Source of the DNA: Chitinophaga parva
Lineage (GTDB): Bacteria; Bacteroidota; Bacteroidia; Chitinophagales; Chitinophagaceae
Assembly: GCF_003071345.1 (NCBI RefSeq)
Contig: NZ_QCYK01000001.1
Span: 1,922,001-1,986,000 of the forward strand
Length of the DNA stretch: 64,000 nucleotides
Reading direction: 5' to 3'
This document shows positions 53,031-61,274 of the stretch, piece by piece. Numbering within the stretch: position 1 is the stretch's first letter; each line of letters starts with the position of its first letter. Both the position numbers and the translations under genes were made by a program. The notes beneath the pieces are model-generated. The model was given only the letters and a program-made list of their open reading frames with translations. It was not told the DNA's origin and searched no databases.

Positions 53031-54174
53031 TGATCATGTTTGCTTCGATTTGAGAAAAATAGGCTTCCTGCGTTTTGCGGCGTGCAAACCAGAGGTACAC
53101 GCCGGATGCCAGTACGATGATGCACACCACATCAAATAAGGCCCAGATCACTTTCAATGGCATACCTCCATAGTCGCCAAAATGCAGTGGGCGCGACATT
53201 TCCAGGGCCCGCAGGTACCAGGGCAGGTCTATGATGTGGGTGATGTTGCCGGTGCGCGCATCCACCAGTACAGGGGTGAACAGGCGGGAAGTGACATTGC
53301 TGGTGCCTTTTGTCCACACCAGGTAGTGATAGGCGCTGCCATAAGGGTTGCCCGGGAAAACCACGCTGGTGGCCTCCATGCCGGGCAGGGCCGCTTTTAC
53401 ATGTTCATACGCCGCCTCCGTGGAGTACAGGCTGTCCCTGGGTATGGGCGGTTTGCCTGCGTAGGGCGCCAGCATTTGTTTTACTTCTGTTTGTCCAAAC
53501 AGGCCGAAAAGAGGGGTGGCCAGTTCGTTCATCACACCGGTGGCGCCCACGACCACCAGCCATACCAGCGAAGCGATGCCCAGCAGGTTGTGAAGGTCCA
53601 GCCATTTGAAACGGCGGTTACGGTCGCGGCGCACGGTGCCAAATTCCAGCTTCTTCATGTAAGGGCCGTACAATACTGCGCCGGTGACCAGGGAGATCAC
53701 GAACAACAGGCCCATAAGGCCAAGGAATAGCTCACCATTCAGTCCCATGAACATATCCCGGTGAAGCGCCAGCATGGTGCGCATAAAGTCCGGCGGCTGT
53801 TTGGTCAGCGGTGGCTCATCCCTGCGCAGGATGCCGGTACGGGCATCAAAATAAAGGTTGTGCGCGAGTTTGGGGGGCGATGCATGATCAGGTAACATGC
53901 TTACCACGAGTTGCGGATAATCATCGTCCGGATACATAAAATTAATGACATCATGGGGATAGCGCTGGAAGGCCTGCGCTACTACCTTGTCAAAACTCAC
54001 CAGGGGTGTACCGGCCGGCATGGGCGGAAAAGGTGCTTCCCTGCTGAAGACCTTTTCCAGCTCTTCCCCGAAGATGAGCGGCAGCCCTGTAATGCAGAGT
54101 ATGAACAGGAACAGGGTGCAGATCAAACTGGTCCAGCGGTGCCACGCCAGCCAGCGTTTAATGTTCTTTACCAT
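53023..54174 (-). CDS. PepSY-associated transmembrane protein
   Basis: This is a 383-residue inner-membrane protein with four main transmembrane segments: WTSLICTLFLFILCITGLPL near the N-terminus, LGLMGLLFVISLVTGAVLYG and LVWLVVVGATGVMNEL in the middle, and VIWALFDVVCIIVLASGVYL near the C-terminus. It fits the PepSY_TM family (FhuF/PiuB-like), many of whose members lie beside siderophore receptors and are proposed to reduce ferric-siderophore in the periplasm. The stop is followed by the small membrane gene (8-bp overlap), and its start is 9 bp after the receptor gene. Confidence 0.9.
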   Translation of the reverse strand: MVKNIKRWLAWHRWTSLICTLFLFILCITGLPLIFGEELEKVFSREAPFPPMPAGTPLVSFDKVVAQAFQRYPHDVINFMYPDDDYPQLVVSMLPDHASPPKLAHNLYFDARTGILRRDEPPLTKQPPDFMRTMLALHRDMFMGLNGELFLGLMGLLFVISLVTGAVLYGPYMKKLEFGTVRRDRNRRFKWLDLHNLLGIASLVWLVVVGATGVMNELATPLFGLFGQTEVKQMLAPYAGKPPIPRDSLYSTEAAYEHVKAALPGMEATSVVFPGNPYGSAYHYLVWTKGTSNVTSRLFTPVLVDARTGNITHIIDLPWYLRALEMSRPLHFGDYGGMPLKVIWALFDVVCIIVLASGVYLWFARRKTQEAYFSQIEANMING

Positions 54175-54183
54175 TTGCGTTGC

Positions 54184-56313
54184 TTAAAATTTTACGGCCA
54201 CCGTGGTGCTGAAGCGGCGGGGCATCATCTGGCTGATGTAACTGCCCCAGTATACTTCGTTGGTGAGGTTATCCAGTTTGCAAACTACCCGCCACGCGTT
54301 GCGTTCATAACCCAGGGATGCATTGAGCACCGTGTATTCCGGGATGTAGAAGGAGCCCTGCGTGTGGGTCTGCGTAATATATGCCTTACCGTTATAGTTG
54401 CCGCCAATGCCCAGTTGCAGGCCTTTCAGCGCGGTGCTGCGCAGGTGGTAGCTGATCCAGAGATTGGCCGTTTCTGCGGGGCCGTTCCACTGGCGCAGGC
54501 CATCGTGCTGGCCGGTGGCATCCTGGTTCCTGGTGTAAATATCGTTGTGCGAATAGCCGGCAATGATGTTGAGCCCTGCAGCGGGGTTGGCAATCACTTC
54601 TGCTTCAAACCCTTTACTCAGCTGGCTGCCGTCCTGCACGGAAAACCCGCTGCCATCAAATGCGGTGTGGATCACATCATTTACATTGATCTGGTAGTAA
54701 CTGGCCGTACCGGTAAGGCGGCCTGCCAGCAGATCCGCTTTGATGCCGGCTTCCCACTGGTTGGCATGGGAAGGTGTAAAGTCCGTGTACTGGCCATTGG
54801 GCTGGCGCGCGGGGCTATTGTTCTGGAAGCCGTTCATATAGTTGCCAAACACGGACAGCCTGTCCCGGATCACCTGGTACACGAGGCCCAGTTTAGGAGA
54901 AGGTGCGGTTTGATGGTAACGGCCGTAAGTAGTATCTGCAGTGCTGGTGCCTCTGGATACAAAGTGGTCCACGCGGATGCTGGCCATCACAGACAGGGCG
55001 GGAGTGATGTTCAGCACATCGGAAATATATGCGCTGTAGATATCCCGGCCGGTCCATGCAGGGACGAGGGGCACCTTGGCTAAAGCCGCGTCCAGCCTGG
55101 CGGGTGTGAGCTCATAGTAGCGGGGATCTTTCTGGTGGATGAGCACATTGTCAAACCCGTTGACCGTGGATGCGGCGCTGCGGGTGGCAGTGGTGAGGTA
55201 GTCCAGGCCCAGGACCACGCGGTTGCGCATATTGCCCAGCAGGAAGTCGCCATTGAAGTTCTGCTGTACTTCCGTGGACCCCTGGATGGTATGCTCATGG
55301 CCGGGATTGCGGGTCACCATGCTGTCCCGTACGATCTGGTTCCAGCTCCAGTAGCCATCCACCGTTGCATTGGTCTGGGAGAAGGCCGTGGTGGAGGTCC
55401 ATTGGTCAGACAGCTTGTATTTGGCCTGGCCATACACCGTTACGGAAGGTTTGGTTTCATAGAGATCGTTACTGCTGTAAGAGCGGCGGTAGTCAATGCC
55501 CAGTTTGCGCGGGTTGTCCAGTGTGAGCGAGGCCTGGGGGAAGAGGCGGTTGAAGTCGTTTGCCTTTTGTGCATACACCTCCGCATCCAGGAGGAGAGTG
55601 AGGCGGTTGCTCACCTTGTACATAAAAGAAGGGGCAAACAGGAAACGCCGGGTGAAGCCGGCATCCTGGAAGCTGCCTTCATCGTGGTAGGCAAGGTTAG
55701 TGCGGAGGCAGAGGCCTTTGTTTGCATTGAGCGGGGTGTTCACATCGGCGGTAATACGGCTCAGGTCAAACCCGCCCCGGGTTACACTGATCTCACCACC
55801 AAAGGTTTCGTAAGGCTTTTTGGTGATGCGGTTTACCAGCCCGCCAAAAGAAGTGAGGGTGCTGCCAAAAAGGGTGGCAGAAGGCCCTTTCAGTACTTCT
55901 ATTCTTTCAATGCCCTGCACTTCAATGCTGTTGCCGATCTGCTGTTGCATATCATTGCGCAGCAGGCTGGAAGTAAGGAAACCGCGCAGGAAAAAAGTAT
56001 TGGACCCGTTCACGAGGCCCTGGCTTACACCGCTTACATTTTTCAGTACATCATTGTAAGTTACAATGGCCTGGTCTGTAAGTATTTCATGCGGCACCAC
56101 GTTGTACACCTGCGGGTTCTCAATATTCCGGAGCGGCAGGCGTGCCACGTTATTGGATTCTTTTTTTGCAAACTTGTTATAGCCCGTAATGACCTGCACT
56201 TCCTGCAGTTGATGGGTGGTGTCTGTTATGGAACGTTTTTGCTCCTGGGCCTGCGCAGGAAGGCTGGTGGCCGTAATGGCCAGGCCAAGGGCGCATGGAA
56301 TGAATGGTTTCAT
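54184..56313 (-). CDS. TonB-dependent siderophore receptor
   Basis: This is a 709-residue outer-membrane receptor with signal peptide (to about AQAQ). A TonB-box-like segment and plug (about residues 50-170; VVPHEILTDQAIVTYNDVLK and RIEVLKGPSATLFGSTLTSF) precede a beta-barrel ending in FSTTVAVKF with terminal Phe. The plug wording is that of ferric-siderophore receptors (FhuE/FpvA-like) rather than SusC. Expression would normally be iron-regulated, but I see no convincing Fur box upstream in 56314-56547. Confidence 0.92.
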   Translation of the reverse strand: MKPFIPCALGLAITATSLPAQAQEQKRSITDTTHQLQEVQVITGYNKFAKKESNNVARLPLRNIENPQVYNVVPHEILTDQAIVTYNDVLKNVSGVSQGLVNGSNTFFLRGFLTSSLLRNDMQQQIGNSIEVQGIERIEVLKGPSATLFGSTLTSFGGLVNRITKKPYETFGGEISVTRGGFDLSRITADVNTPLNANKGLCLRTNLAYHDEGSFQDAGFTRRFLFAPSFMYKVSNRLTLLLDAEVYAQKANDFNRLFPQASLTLDNPRKLGIDYRRSYSSNDLYETKPSVTVYGQAKYKLSDQWTSTTAFSQTNATVDGYWSWNQIVRDSMVTRNPGHEHTIQGSTEVQQNFNGDFLLGNMRNRVVLGLDYLTTATRSAASTVNGFDNVLIHQKDPRYYELTPARLDAALAKVPLVPAWTGRDIYSAYISDVLNITPALSVMASIRVDHFVSRGTSTADTTYGRYHQTAPSPKLGLVYQVIRDRLSVFGNYMNGFQNNSPARQPNGQYTDFTPSHANQWEAGIKADLLAGRLTGTASYYQINVNDVIHTAFDGSGFSVQDGSQLSKGFEAEVIANPAAGLNIIAGYSHNDIYTRNQDATGQHDGLRQWNGPAETANLWISYHLRSTALKGLQLGIGGNYNGKAYITQTHTQGSFYIPEYTVLNASLGYERNAWRVVCKLDNLTNEVYWGSYISQMMPRRFSTTVAVKF

Positions 56314-56547
56314 CTGTTAATGTTGGTTATCGGGATGGGTAGTGTGATGATGACACGGCATACCTGATAAGTACGCCGGGGCAGCTTAGCAGCGCAAAGA
56401 TGATAACGACTGCAGGGGTTACACCATCGTATCGGGAAAATGGTTTACGCGAAGCGAAAAAATCCGGGGCCTTCCCGGCCGTCACACAAAAATCACATAC
56501 CCCCACGAAAAAAAGCAGTATTTTTCAAATCCACGATTTTTGTCAAC

Positions 56548-57063
56548 GTGAACATCCGCCACCTTCCATACAACATTGCTGAGCAAGGCGTACCGGACCC
56601 ACACGGGGTGGGCCTGGCCCGCTATCGCACGCCGGTGGCGGAGGACCACGTACCGGTGTCGCTGCATGGCAACCTGGCCCTGCTGGTCATAAATGGCAGC
56701 GTACAGGTGCAAGCTCCCACCATTGCGGTGAGCGTGGCCGCAGGCGGCCTGGTGCTGGCCGCAGCCGGCAACTACCTTTTCACCGAAACGCCGGCCAATG
56801 GGCATTACGAAGCCATGCAGTTGTATTTCAGCAATGAATTGCTCACCGATTTTTTCATCAAATACCATGGCTTCCTGCCCGGTGTGGCGCCGGCGGCGCG
56901 CCGGCCTTTGCTGGCGTATGCGCCCAGCGATTTTTTGCAGCGTTATGCACCATCAGTGGAACAAACAGCCACGCCCGCAAAACTGGAAGCATTGCTGCAC
57001 CACCTCCTGCACCTGGACGCTGCAAGGCTGCGCAGCTGGCAGATCGTAGCAGCGCAGGACTGA
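56548..57063 (+). CDS. AraC-type sensor domain without HTH (truncated regulator)
   Basis: This is a 171-residue protein starting at GTG 56548 (the open frame extends to 56440 but the upstream part looks non-coding). It matches the N-terminal cupin-like sensing domain of a Bacteroidota AraC family: a loop LLVINGSVQVQAPTIAVSVA, then LVLAAAGNYLFTETPANGHY, then MQLYFSNELLTDFFIKYHGF. Full-length relatives continue into a double HTH of about 100 residues; here the stop comes right after LHLDAARLRSWQIVAAQD, and no HTH is found in any frame before the next gene. It may be a remnant or a modulator that lacks DNA binding. Confidence 0.6.
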   Translation: MNIRHLPYNIAEQGVPDPHGVGLARYRTPVAEDHVPVSLHGNLALLVINGSVQVQAPTIAVSVAAGGLVLAAAGNYLFTETPANGHYEAMQLYFSNELLTDFFIKYHGFLPGVAPAARRPLLAYAPSDFLQRYAPSVEQTATPAKLEALLHHLLHLDAARLRSWQIVAAQD

Positions 57064-57091
57064 TCATTACGTAACAATAAATCATGCACAT

Positions 57092-57928
57092 ATGAGCACA
57101 CCTGTAATAGGCTGGATAGGACTGGGCAAAATGGGCCATCCCATGGCACAGCACCTGGTAAACGCCGGCTACCCTGTAACGGTATACAACCGCAGCAAAG
57201 ACAAGGAAACCGGGTTTGGGAATACCGCCACATCGCCCAAGGAAACCATGGCCGGCGCTGATATTATTTTCCTGATGGTATCGGACGATGCTGCTATCCA
57301 CGACCTGGTGCAGGGCCCGGAAGGCCTGCTGGCAGCAGGTGTGAGCGGGAAGCTGGTGGTCAACATGAGCACCGTGTCGCCCCACATCAGCCGGGAGGTG
57401 GCCGCCAGCCTGCATAAGCAAGGCAATGAATACCTGGATGCGCCGGTATCCGGCAGTGTAAAACAGGCACAGGACGCCGCCCTGGTGATCATGGTGGGCG
57501 GACCGGCCGCCGCCTTTGAACAAGCCAAACCGGTGCTGGAAAAAATAGGGCGCCTGGTAATGCGGGTCGGGGATCATGGCGCCGGCAATACCGCCAAACT
57601 GGCCATCAACAGCATGCTGGCCTATCATGCGCAAGGCCTGGCAGAAGCGGTGTTACTGGCGCGCAACAATGGCATTGCCACGGCAGACCTGCTCACACTG
57701 ATCAACAACTCCGCCCTGGGCAATCCTTTCATCAAAATAAAAGGACAAGCCATCCTGGATAACAATTATGCACCAGCCTTTGCGCTGAAGCATATTGCCA
57801 AAGACCTGCGCCTGGCCAAGCACCTGGGCCTGGCCACCCCATTGGGGCAGGCAGCCTTTGACAGCTTCCAGCATGCGGAGGCAACCCTGGGCGAAGAAGA
57901 TATTATTGCCATTATAAAGCAACTGTAG
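57092..57928 (+). CDS. 3-hydroxyisobutyrate dehydrogenase-like (beta-hydroxyacid) dehydrogenase
   Basis: This is a 278-residue NAD(P)-dependent dehydrogenase. The cofactor loop is IGWIGLGKMGHPMAQHLVNA, the substrate motif is YLDAPVSGSVKQAQDA (DAPVSG), and the catalytic Lys lies in GAGNTAKLAINSM. These define the beta-hydroxyacid dehydrogenase family (3-hydroxyisobutyrate, tartronate semialdehyde, GLYR/GHBDH types). Which acid is used is not clear. It is 28 bp after the truncated AraC gene and could be its former target. Confidence 0.93.
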   Translation: MSTPVIGWIGLGKMGHPMAQHLVNAGYPVTVYNRSKDKETGFGNTATSPKETMAGADIIFLMVSDDAAIHDLVQGPEGLLAAGVSGKLVVNMSTVSPHISREVAASLHKQGNEYLDAPVSGSVKQAQDAALVIMVGGPAAAFEQAKPVLEKIGRLVMRVGDHGAGNTAKLAINSMLAYHAQGLAEAVLLARNNGIATADLLTLINNSALGNPFIKIKGQAILDNNYAPAFALKHIAKDLRLAKHLGLATPLGQAAFDSFQHAEATLGEEDIIAIIKQL

Positions 57929-57980
57929 CGGGCGGCGTAGCTTTTGGCTAAAGCGGCCCTGTGGCCCGCGTAACTTTCTG

Positions 57981-59135
57981 CTATACCGTCACGGCAGCCG
58001 GCATCGGTTGCTTCCTTTTCTGCAGCACCCGGTTGCGCAGGCGCAGGAAAGGTTTTTCCAGCAACCTATTCAGCAGCCATGCCACCACCAGGCACGCCAC
58101 GGTACATACGGCAAAGGTGGCGTTGCTCTCCAGGTCCCATCCCCAGGCGCGGAGCCCGTTTTGGGTAACATGGATCACGATCTTATGCGTGAGGTACAGT
58201 ACGTAAGACCAGGTGGCCAGCCTAACGGTAATGCCCGTACGATATTTATCCAGGATGGAACCCTGGCACACCGCCCCCATGACGATCGATCCATAACCCA
58301 GGTCTGTAAGCGGGAACCCCGCCACGGACGCCGCATAACTTTCCGGGTCTGCACAGGTAAAGTAAGCTGCCGTGAGCACGGCTATGCCGGCCAGCAGCAG
58401 CAGGTTGCCATGCGGCTGCAAGCGCGCTTTCACAGCGGGTTTAAACCGGAAGAGCGCTGCGACGGATACGCCCACGAGCAAGCCATCCAGCCGGCAAAAA
58501 GTAGGGTAGTACAACCAGGTGTACCAACGCACCCATGCATCATCTTCCCCTTGGAAAGGCGCCACAAAATGATCCCAGCAAAAGGCCCGCAGCACAAAGC
58601 CGCCCGCAAACAGGAACGCCAGCAACCATGCGCCTTTGCGGAGTTGCTTCATGGCCAGTAGCGCTATCAGCACCAGTGGCAGCACCAGGTAAAACTGTTC
58701 TTCAATACACAGTGACCAGGCGTGGGAGAAGGTGCCTTGCGTGCGCAGGTCCAGGCCCAGGTTCTGGGTAAAGGTGAGGTATTTCCACAGCGGAGCCAGG
58801 GCTTCCCGCTCCCGGAAGGAGGGCAGCGCCACGTACACGCCCAGTGTGAGCAGGTAAGCCGGCAGGATGCGGAATACGCGTTTGATAAAGAAAGTGGGAA
58901 AATCCACGCCTTTGCCGGCGGCAATGCCGGCAAAGAGCTGCGAGGCAATGAGGTACCCGCTGAGCACAAAAAAGAGGTCCACGCCGGTCCACCCAAAAGC
59001 GCTGATGGTGTTGGTCCACGCCGGGTGTGGGAAAATGCGCCCGTAGTGATAAAGGAATACAAAGGTGATGGCAAAAGCGCGCAGGTGGTCCAGCCCGTGC
59101 AAATGCCGGAGGGGAGCGGGTTTGAAGGTTGTCAT
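57981..59135 (-). CDS. Acyltransferase family 3 membrane protein
   Basis: This is a 384-residue integral membrane protein with about ten hydrophobic helices. HGLDHLRAFAITFVFLYHYG carries the conserved His/Arg pair of acyltransferase 3, and GWTGVDLFFVLSGYLIASQL the second signature. SHAWSLCIEEQFYLVLPLVL completes the OafA-type pattern. Such enzymes O-acetylate sugars or lipids on the cell surface. The ATG at 59135 is used; the upstream open frame to 59204 is unlike the family. The neighbouring DxD-type gene suggests a shared role in glycan decoration. Confidence 0.93.
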   Translation of the reverse strand: MTTFKPAPLRHLHGLDHLRAFAITFVFLYHYGRIFPHPAWTNTISAFGWTGVDLFFVLSGYLIASQLFAGIAAGKGVDFPTFFIKRVFRILPAYLLTLGVYVALPSFREREALAPLWKYLTFTQNLGLDLRTQGTFSHAWSLCIEEQFYLVLPLVLIALLAMKQLRKGAWLLAFLFAGGFVLRAFCWDHFVAPFQGEDDAWVRWYTWLYYPTFCRLDGLLVGVSVAALFRFKPAVKARLQPHGNLLLLAGIAVLTAAYFTCADPESYAASVAGFPLTDLGYGSIVMGAVCQGSILDKYRTGITVRLATWSYVLYLTHKIVIHVTQNGLRAWGWDLESNATFAVCTVACLVVAWLLNRLLEKPFLRLRNRVLQKRKQPMPAAVTV

Positions 59136-59225
59136 TAAATGCGTTGTGAGCTGCAAAAATGCGGCATTAAAACCGGTGGTGCAAACCCTTGTGATGAGTG
59201 GCAAAAAAGTGGTGGACCGGTGCTT

Positions 59226-59837
59226 TTAATCATTCCCAGGCCCCTCTTCCCGGGCCAGTATTTCCTTACACTTATTAATAAACCCCGTGCCATCGCTCCA
59301 CTCAAACGCGTGGTATACCATGTCATCGTACGTGGTGCCCGGCCCAAAACTTTTGTGCACCGGGTGCTTCAGTTGCCAGCGCGGATCTTCCACGTGGGTG
59401 GGCCACCAGAAACTGATGTTGCCGCCTTGCTGGCGCACGCGGTCTGTGAGGGACTGGCCGGCTTCGGGGTAGTTAAGCTCCCGCAGGTAAGCCGTGGAGA
59501 TGGCAAAACAAAAAGAAGACACATACAGGGTGCATCCCTGCTGGCCGGATTGGGCGCAGCCCACAATGGTGCGGGGCTCCAGCAGGTCCGTGATCAGTTT
59601 ATTGAGCCACATGCGCTGCGTGGGCACACAATCAATATCGAAGAAAATAAGGTAGTCCGTATCGGTCACCTGCTTGCAGGTCTGGTGCAGGAATTGGGAA
59701 TGCGTCATGGTGGGATGGTACACCTGGTTAATGCTCAGCCCGAATTTTGTAAACACCTGACGCTGGTAGTCTGGAATATCCGCAGCTACTTCCGCATTGT
59801 AAAAGGAAAAAATCTTGAAGAGGGATCGCTCAATCAT
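59226..59837 (-). CDS. Putative GT-A-like protein with FFDIDC motif (family member 2)
   Basis: This is a 203-residue protein, paralogous to the one at 30510-31193. Shared features are an initial KIFSFYNAEVAADIPDYQRQ, the acidic motif TDTDYLIFFDIDCVPTQ, the middle CTLYVSSFCFAISTAYLREL, and the end SFWWPTHVEDPRWQLKHP with GPGTTYDDMVYHAF. The start is the ATG at 59837 because it lines up with the paralog; the upstream open frame is not similar. It sits 90 bp from the acyltransferase start and points the same way. Function is unproven; transfer of a sugar is inferred from the DxD-like motif. Confidence 0.75.
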   Translation of the reverse strand: MIERSLFKIFSFYNAEVAADIPDYQRQVFTKFGLSINQVYHPTMTHSQFLHQTCKQVTDTDYLIFFDIDCVPTQRMWLNKLITDLLEPRTIVGCAQSGQQGCTLYVSSFCFAISTAYLRELNYPEAGQSLTDRVRQQGGNISFWWPTHVEDPRWQLKHPVHKSFGPGTTYDDMVYHAFEWSDGTGFINKCKEILAREEGPGND

Positions 59838-60008
59838 AACGACAGTTGTGCATCGAATGTACATAAAATGCACCAAGCGTGTGCGGGCCTGGCCGCAGGA
59901 GTACACCCTTTTCACCGTAAAAGGAAAATGTTGCCGCGGGGGCCGGAAATGAAACAAAATATTACCGCTGCGCCAGGCAATGCGCGGTATGGGTTATGCC
60001 GCGTTGCC

Positions 60009-60104
60009 TTATGCATCCAGTGGTTTCGGTAACTGCAGGGCCTGCGCCGCCTTGCATTATGTATCCAGTGCTTTCAGCAGCTGCAGGGCCTGTGCTTCCG
60101 CTGC
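60009..60104. repeat. 48-bp tandem duplication at the 3' end of a gene
   Basis: Two 48-bp units (60009-60056 and 60057-60104) are similar (TCCAGTG-TTTC-CTGCAGGGCCTG core). The second unit is the last part of the 60057-60773 gene; the first lies after its stop, stays in frame (16 codons) and ends in its own stop at 60009-60011. A point change restoring a sense codon at 60057-60059 would add 16 residues. It looks like a small in-frame duplication caught by a stop. Confidence 0.75.
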
Positions 60105-60773
60105 ATCCGCCGCGGCTGCCATTTGTTCCAGTGCCTGTAAATCCGCCAGCAGTGCGGCTTCTGATACGCTGCTGCCTGCCTGCTGTACCAGTGTTTCCAA
60201 AATAGCGGCGAGCTTGCCGGGCGGGGTATCATCCTCTACCGGGTGAGTGCGGGCCGCCCGCCACTGCCCATTGACCTGCGTAAATAAAAAGAACAGGGAG
60301 CCATCCAGCACATGCCATTTGCCCGTTTTGGGGCGGCTGCTGGTTACCTGCGTAGTGATGGCCGCTTGTAACGCGTGGCCCAGCGCCACACCCAGTTTGC
60401 CGGAAGTAGTACGGCGCTGTTCCGGTCCGCCGGGTGTGGTGGGGGGATCAAAAACATCGTATTGCATGCTATAGCCGTCCTCACCGGGTGTCAGTGCAAG
60501 CGTCCAGCGCTGCAGGCCGGGCGCAGGAAAGGCCGGGTACACAAAAACATAGGTGCGGGGCGTGGCAACATCCCCGTGCTGGAAACTGGTTTGCAGCACC
60601 TGCTCCAGCTGGGAGGTGGTTTTGGCCGCATCCAATCGTTCAAAATGCAGGCGTTCTATGTCACTTTCAATATGCTGCCGGTAGCTTTGCCTGCAAATAG
60701 CCAGTTGTGCTTCCGTAAGCGGTACGGAAGACGAGGAGTTCCATTCCTGTTTGAATGCTTCAAAACTTTGCAT
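60057..60773 (-). CDS. Uncharacterised protein, 238 residues
   Basis: I do not recognise this soluble protein. It has a helical N-terminus (MQSFEAFKQEWNSSSSVPLT), a beta-rich middle (RTYVFVYPAFPAPGLQRWTL, GEDGYSMQYDVFDPP) and a helical, alanine-rich C-terminus (EQMAAAADAAEAQALQLLKA) that might form a coiled coil. There is no signal peptide, membrane helix or catalytic motif. It is 16 bp from the downstream end of the lipoprotein gene at 60790, so it may be the last gene of a minus-strand unit. The 219 bp downstream hold only the 3' duplication. Confidence 0.55.
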   Translation of the reverse strand: MQSFEAFKQEWNSSSSVPLTEAQLAICRQSYRQHIESDIERLHFERLDAAKTTSQLEQVLQTSFQHGDVATPRTYVFVYPAFPAPGLQRWTLALTPGEDGYSMQYDVFDPPTTPGGPEQRRTTSGKLGVALGHALQAAITTQVTSSRPKTGKWHVLDGSLFFLFTQVNGQWRAARTHPVEDDTPPGKLAAILETLVQQAGSSVSEAALLADLQALEQMAAAADAAEAQALQLLKALDT

Positions 60774-60789
60774 GCCGCAAATTACGCAT

Positions 60790-61272
60790 TTATGGTACAG
60801 CCAGGATGGGCTGTTTCAATGCCCAGGCCAGGTGTGCACTGTCTTCCGGATCTATACTGGCAGCGGCTTTCAGGGGATGGCCTTCGTAGTGCGCATACTG
60901 CGGTGCGGCATGGGCATCGAACGTAATGAGATCCACCGATCTTATAGCCCCCGCAGTGCGCGCGCCCAGCCAGTGCGGATCGTCCTGTTGCTGCCAGGTG
61001 ACCAGCGCCAGTTGTGCCTGCGCGGGGTAGGTGGCGCCGCCGCTGGTGCGGGCAAACCGGTAAGCGCTGTCATTGGCATACAGCGTGGCCTGTGTGTGGA
61101 GGACGGTATCGGTAAAGGTGTTCAGGGCCTTCCACAGCAGTGGGTCTACCGGTAAAGTGCCGGCAGCAAGGGAAGCGGTATCATTAAAGCGGGAGCGGTC
61201 TTCCACCTGCGGCGCCGCGCAGGCAAACAGGAAGAGGGTACCAGCTATGGGAAGGTATTTAAACATGGTCAT
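60790..61272 (-). CDS. Small lipoprotein of unknown function
   Basis: This is a 160-residue lipoprotein. The hydrophobic N-terminus (MTMFKYLPIAGTLFLFACAA) holds a lipobox LFAC; ATGs at 61272 and 61266 are both possible. The mature part is short and polar and contains ALVTWQQQDDPHWLGARTAG and AHYEGHPLKAAASIDPEDS, a pattern I do not recognise. It begins 2 bp after the stop of the Haem_bd/P460 gene, so it is probably co-expressed with it and may act with it in the periplasm. Confidence 0.6.
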   Translation of the reverse strand: MTMFKYLPIAGTLFLFACAAPQVEDRSRFNDTASLAAGTLPVDPLLWKALNTFTDTVLHTQATLYANDSAYRFARTSGGATYPAQAQLALVTWQQQDDPHWLGARTAGAIRSVDLITFDAHAAPQYAHYEGHPLKAAASIDPEDSAHLAWALKQPILAVP

Positions 61273-61274
61273 GA

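Noticed and set aside
53911..55083. 390-residue plus-strand frame over the siderophore receptor and PepSY genes
   Set aside because: It crosses the junction of two real genes on the opposite strand and has no recognisable motif.
55135..56367. 410-residue plus-strand frame opposite the receptor gene
   Set aside because: The receptor frame has signal peptide, plug and barrel end; the antisense frame has nothing comparable.
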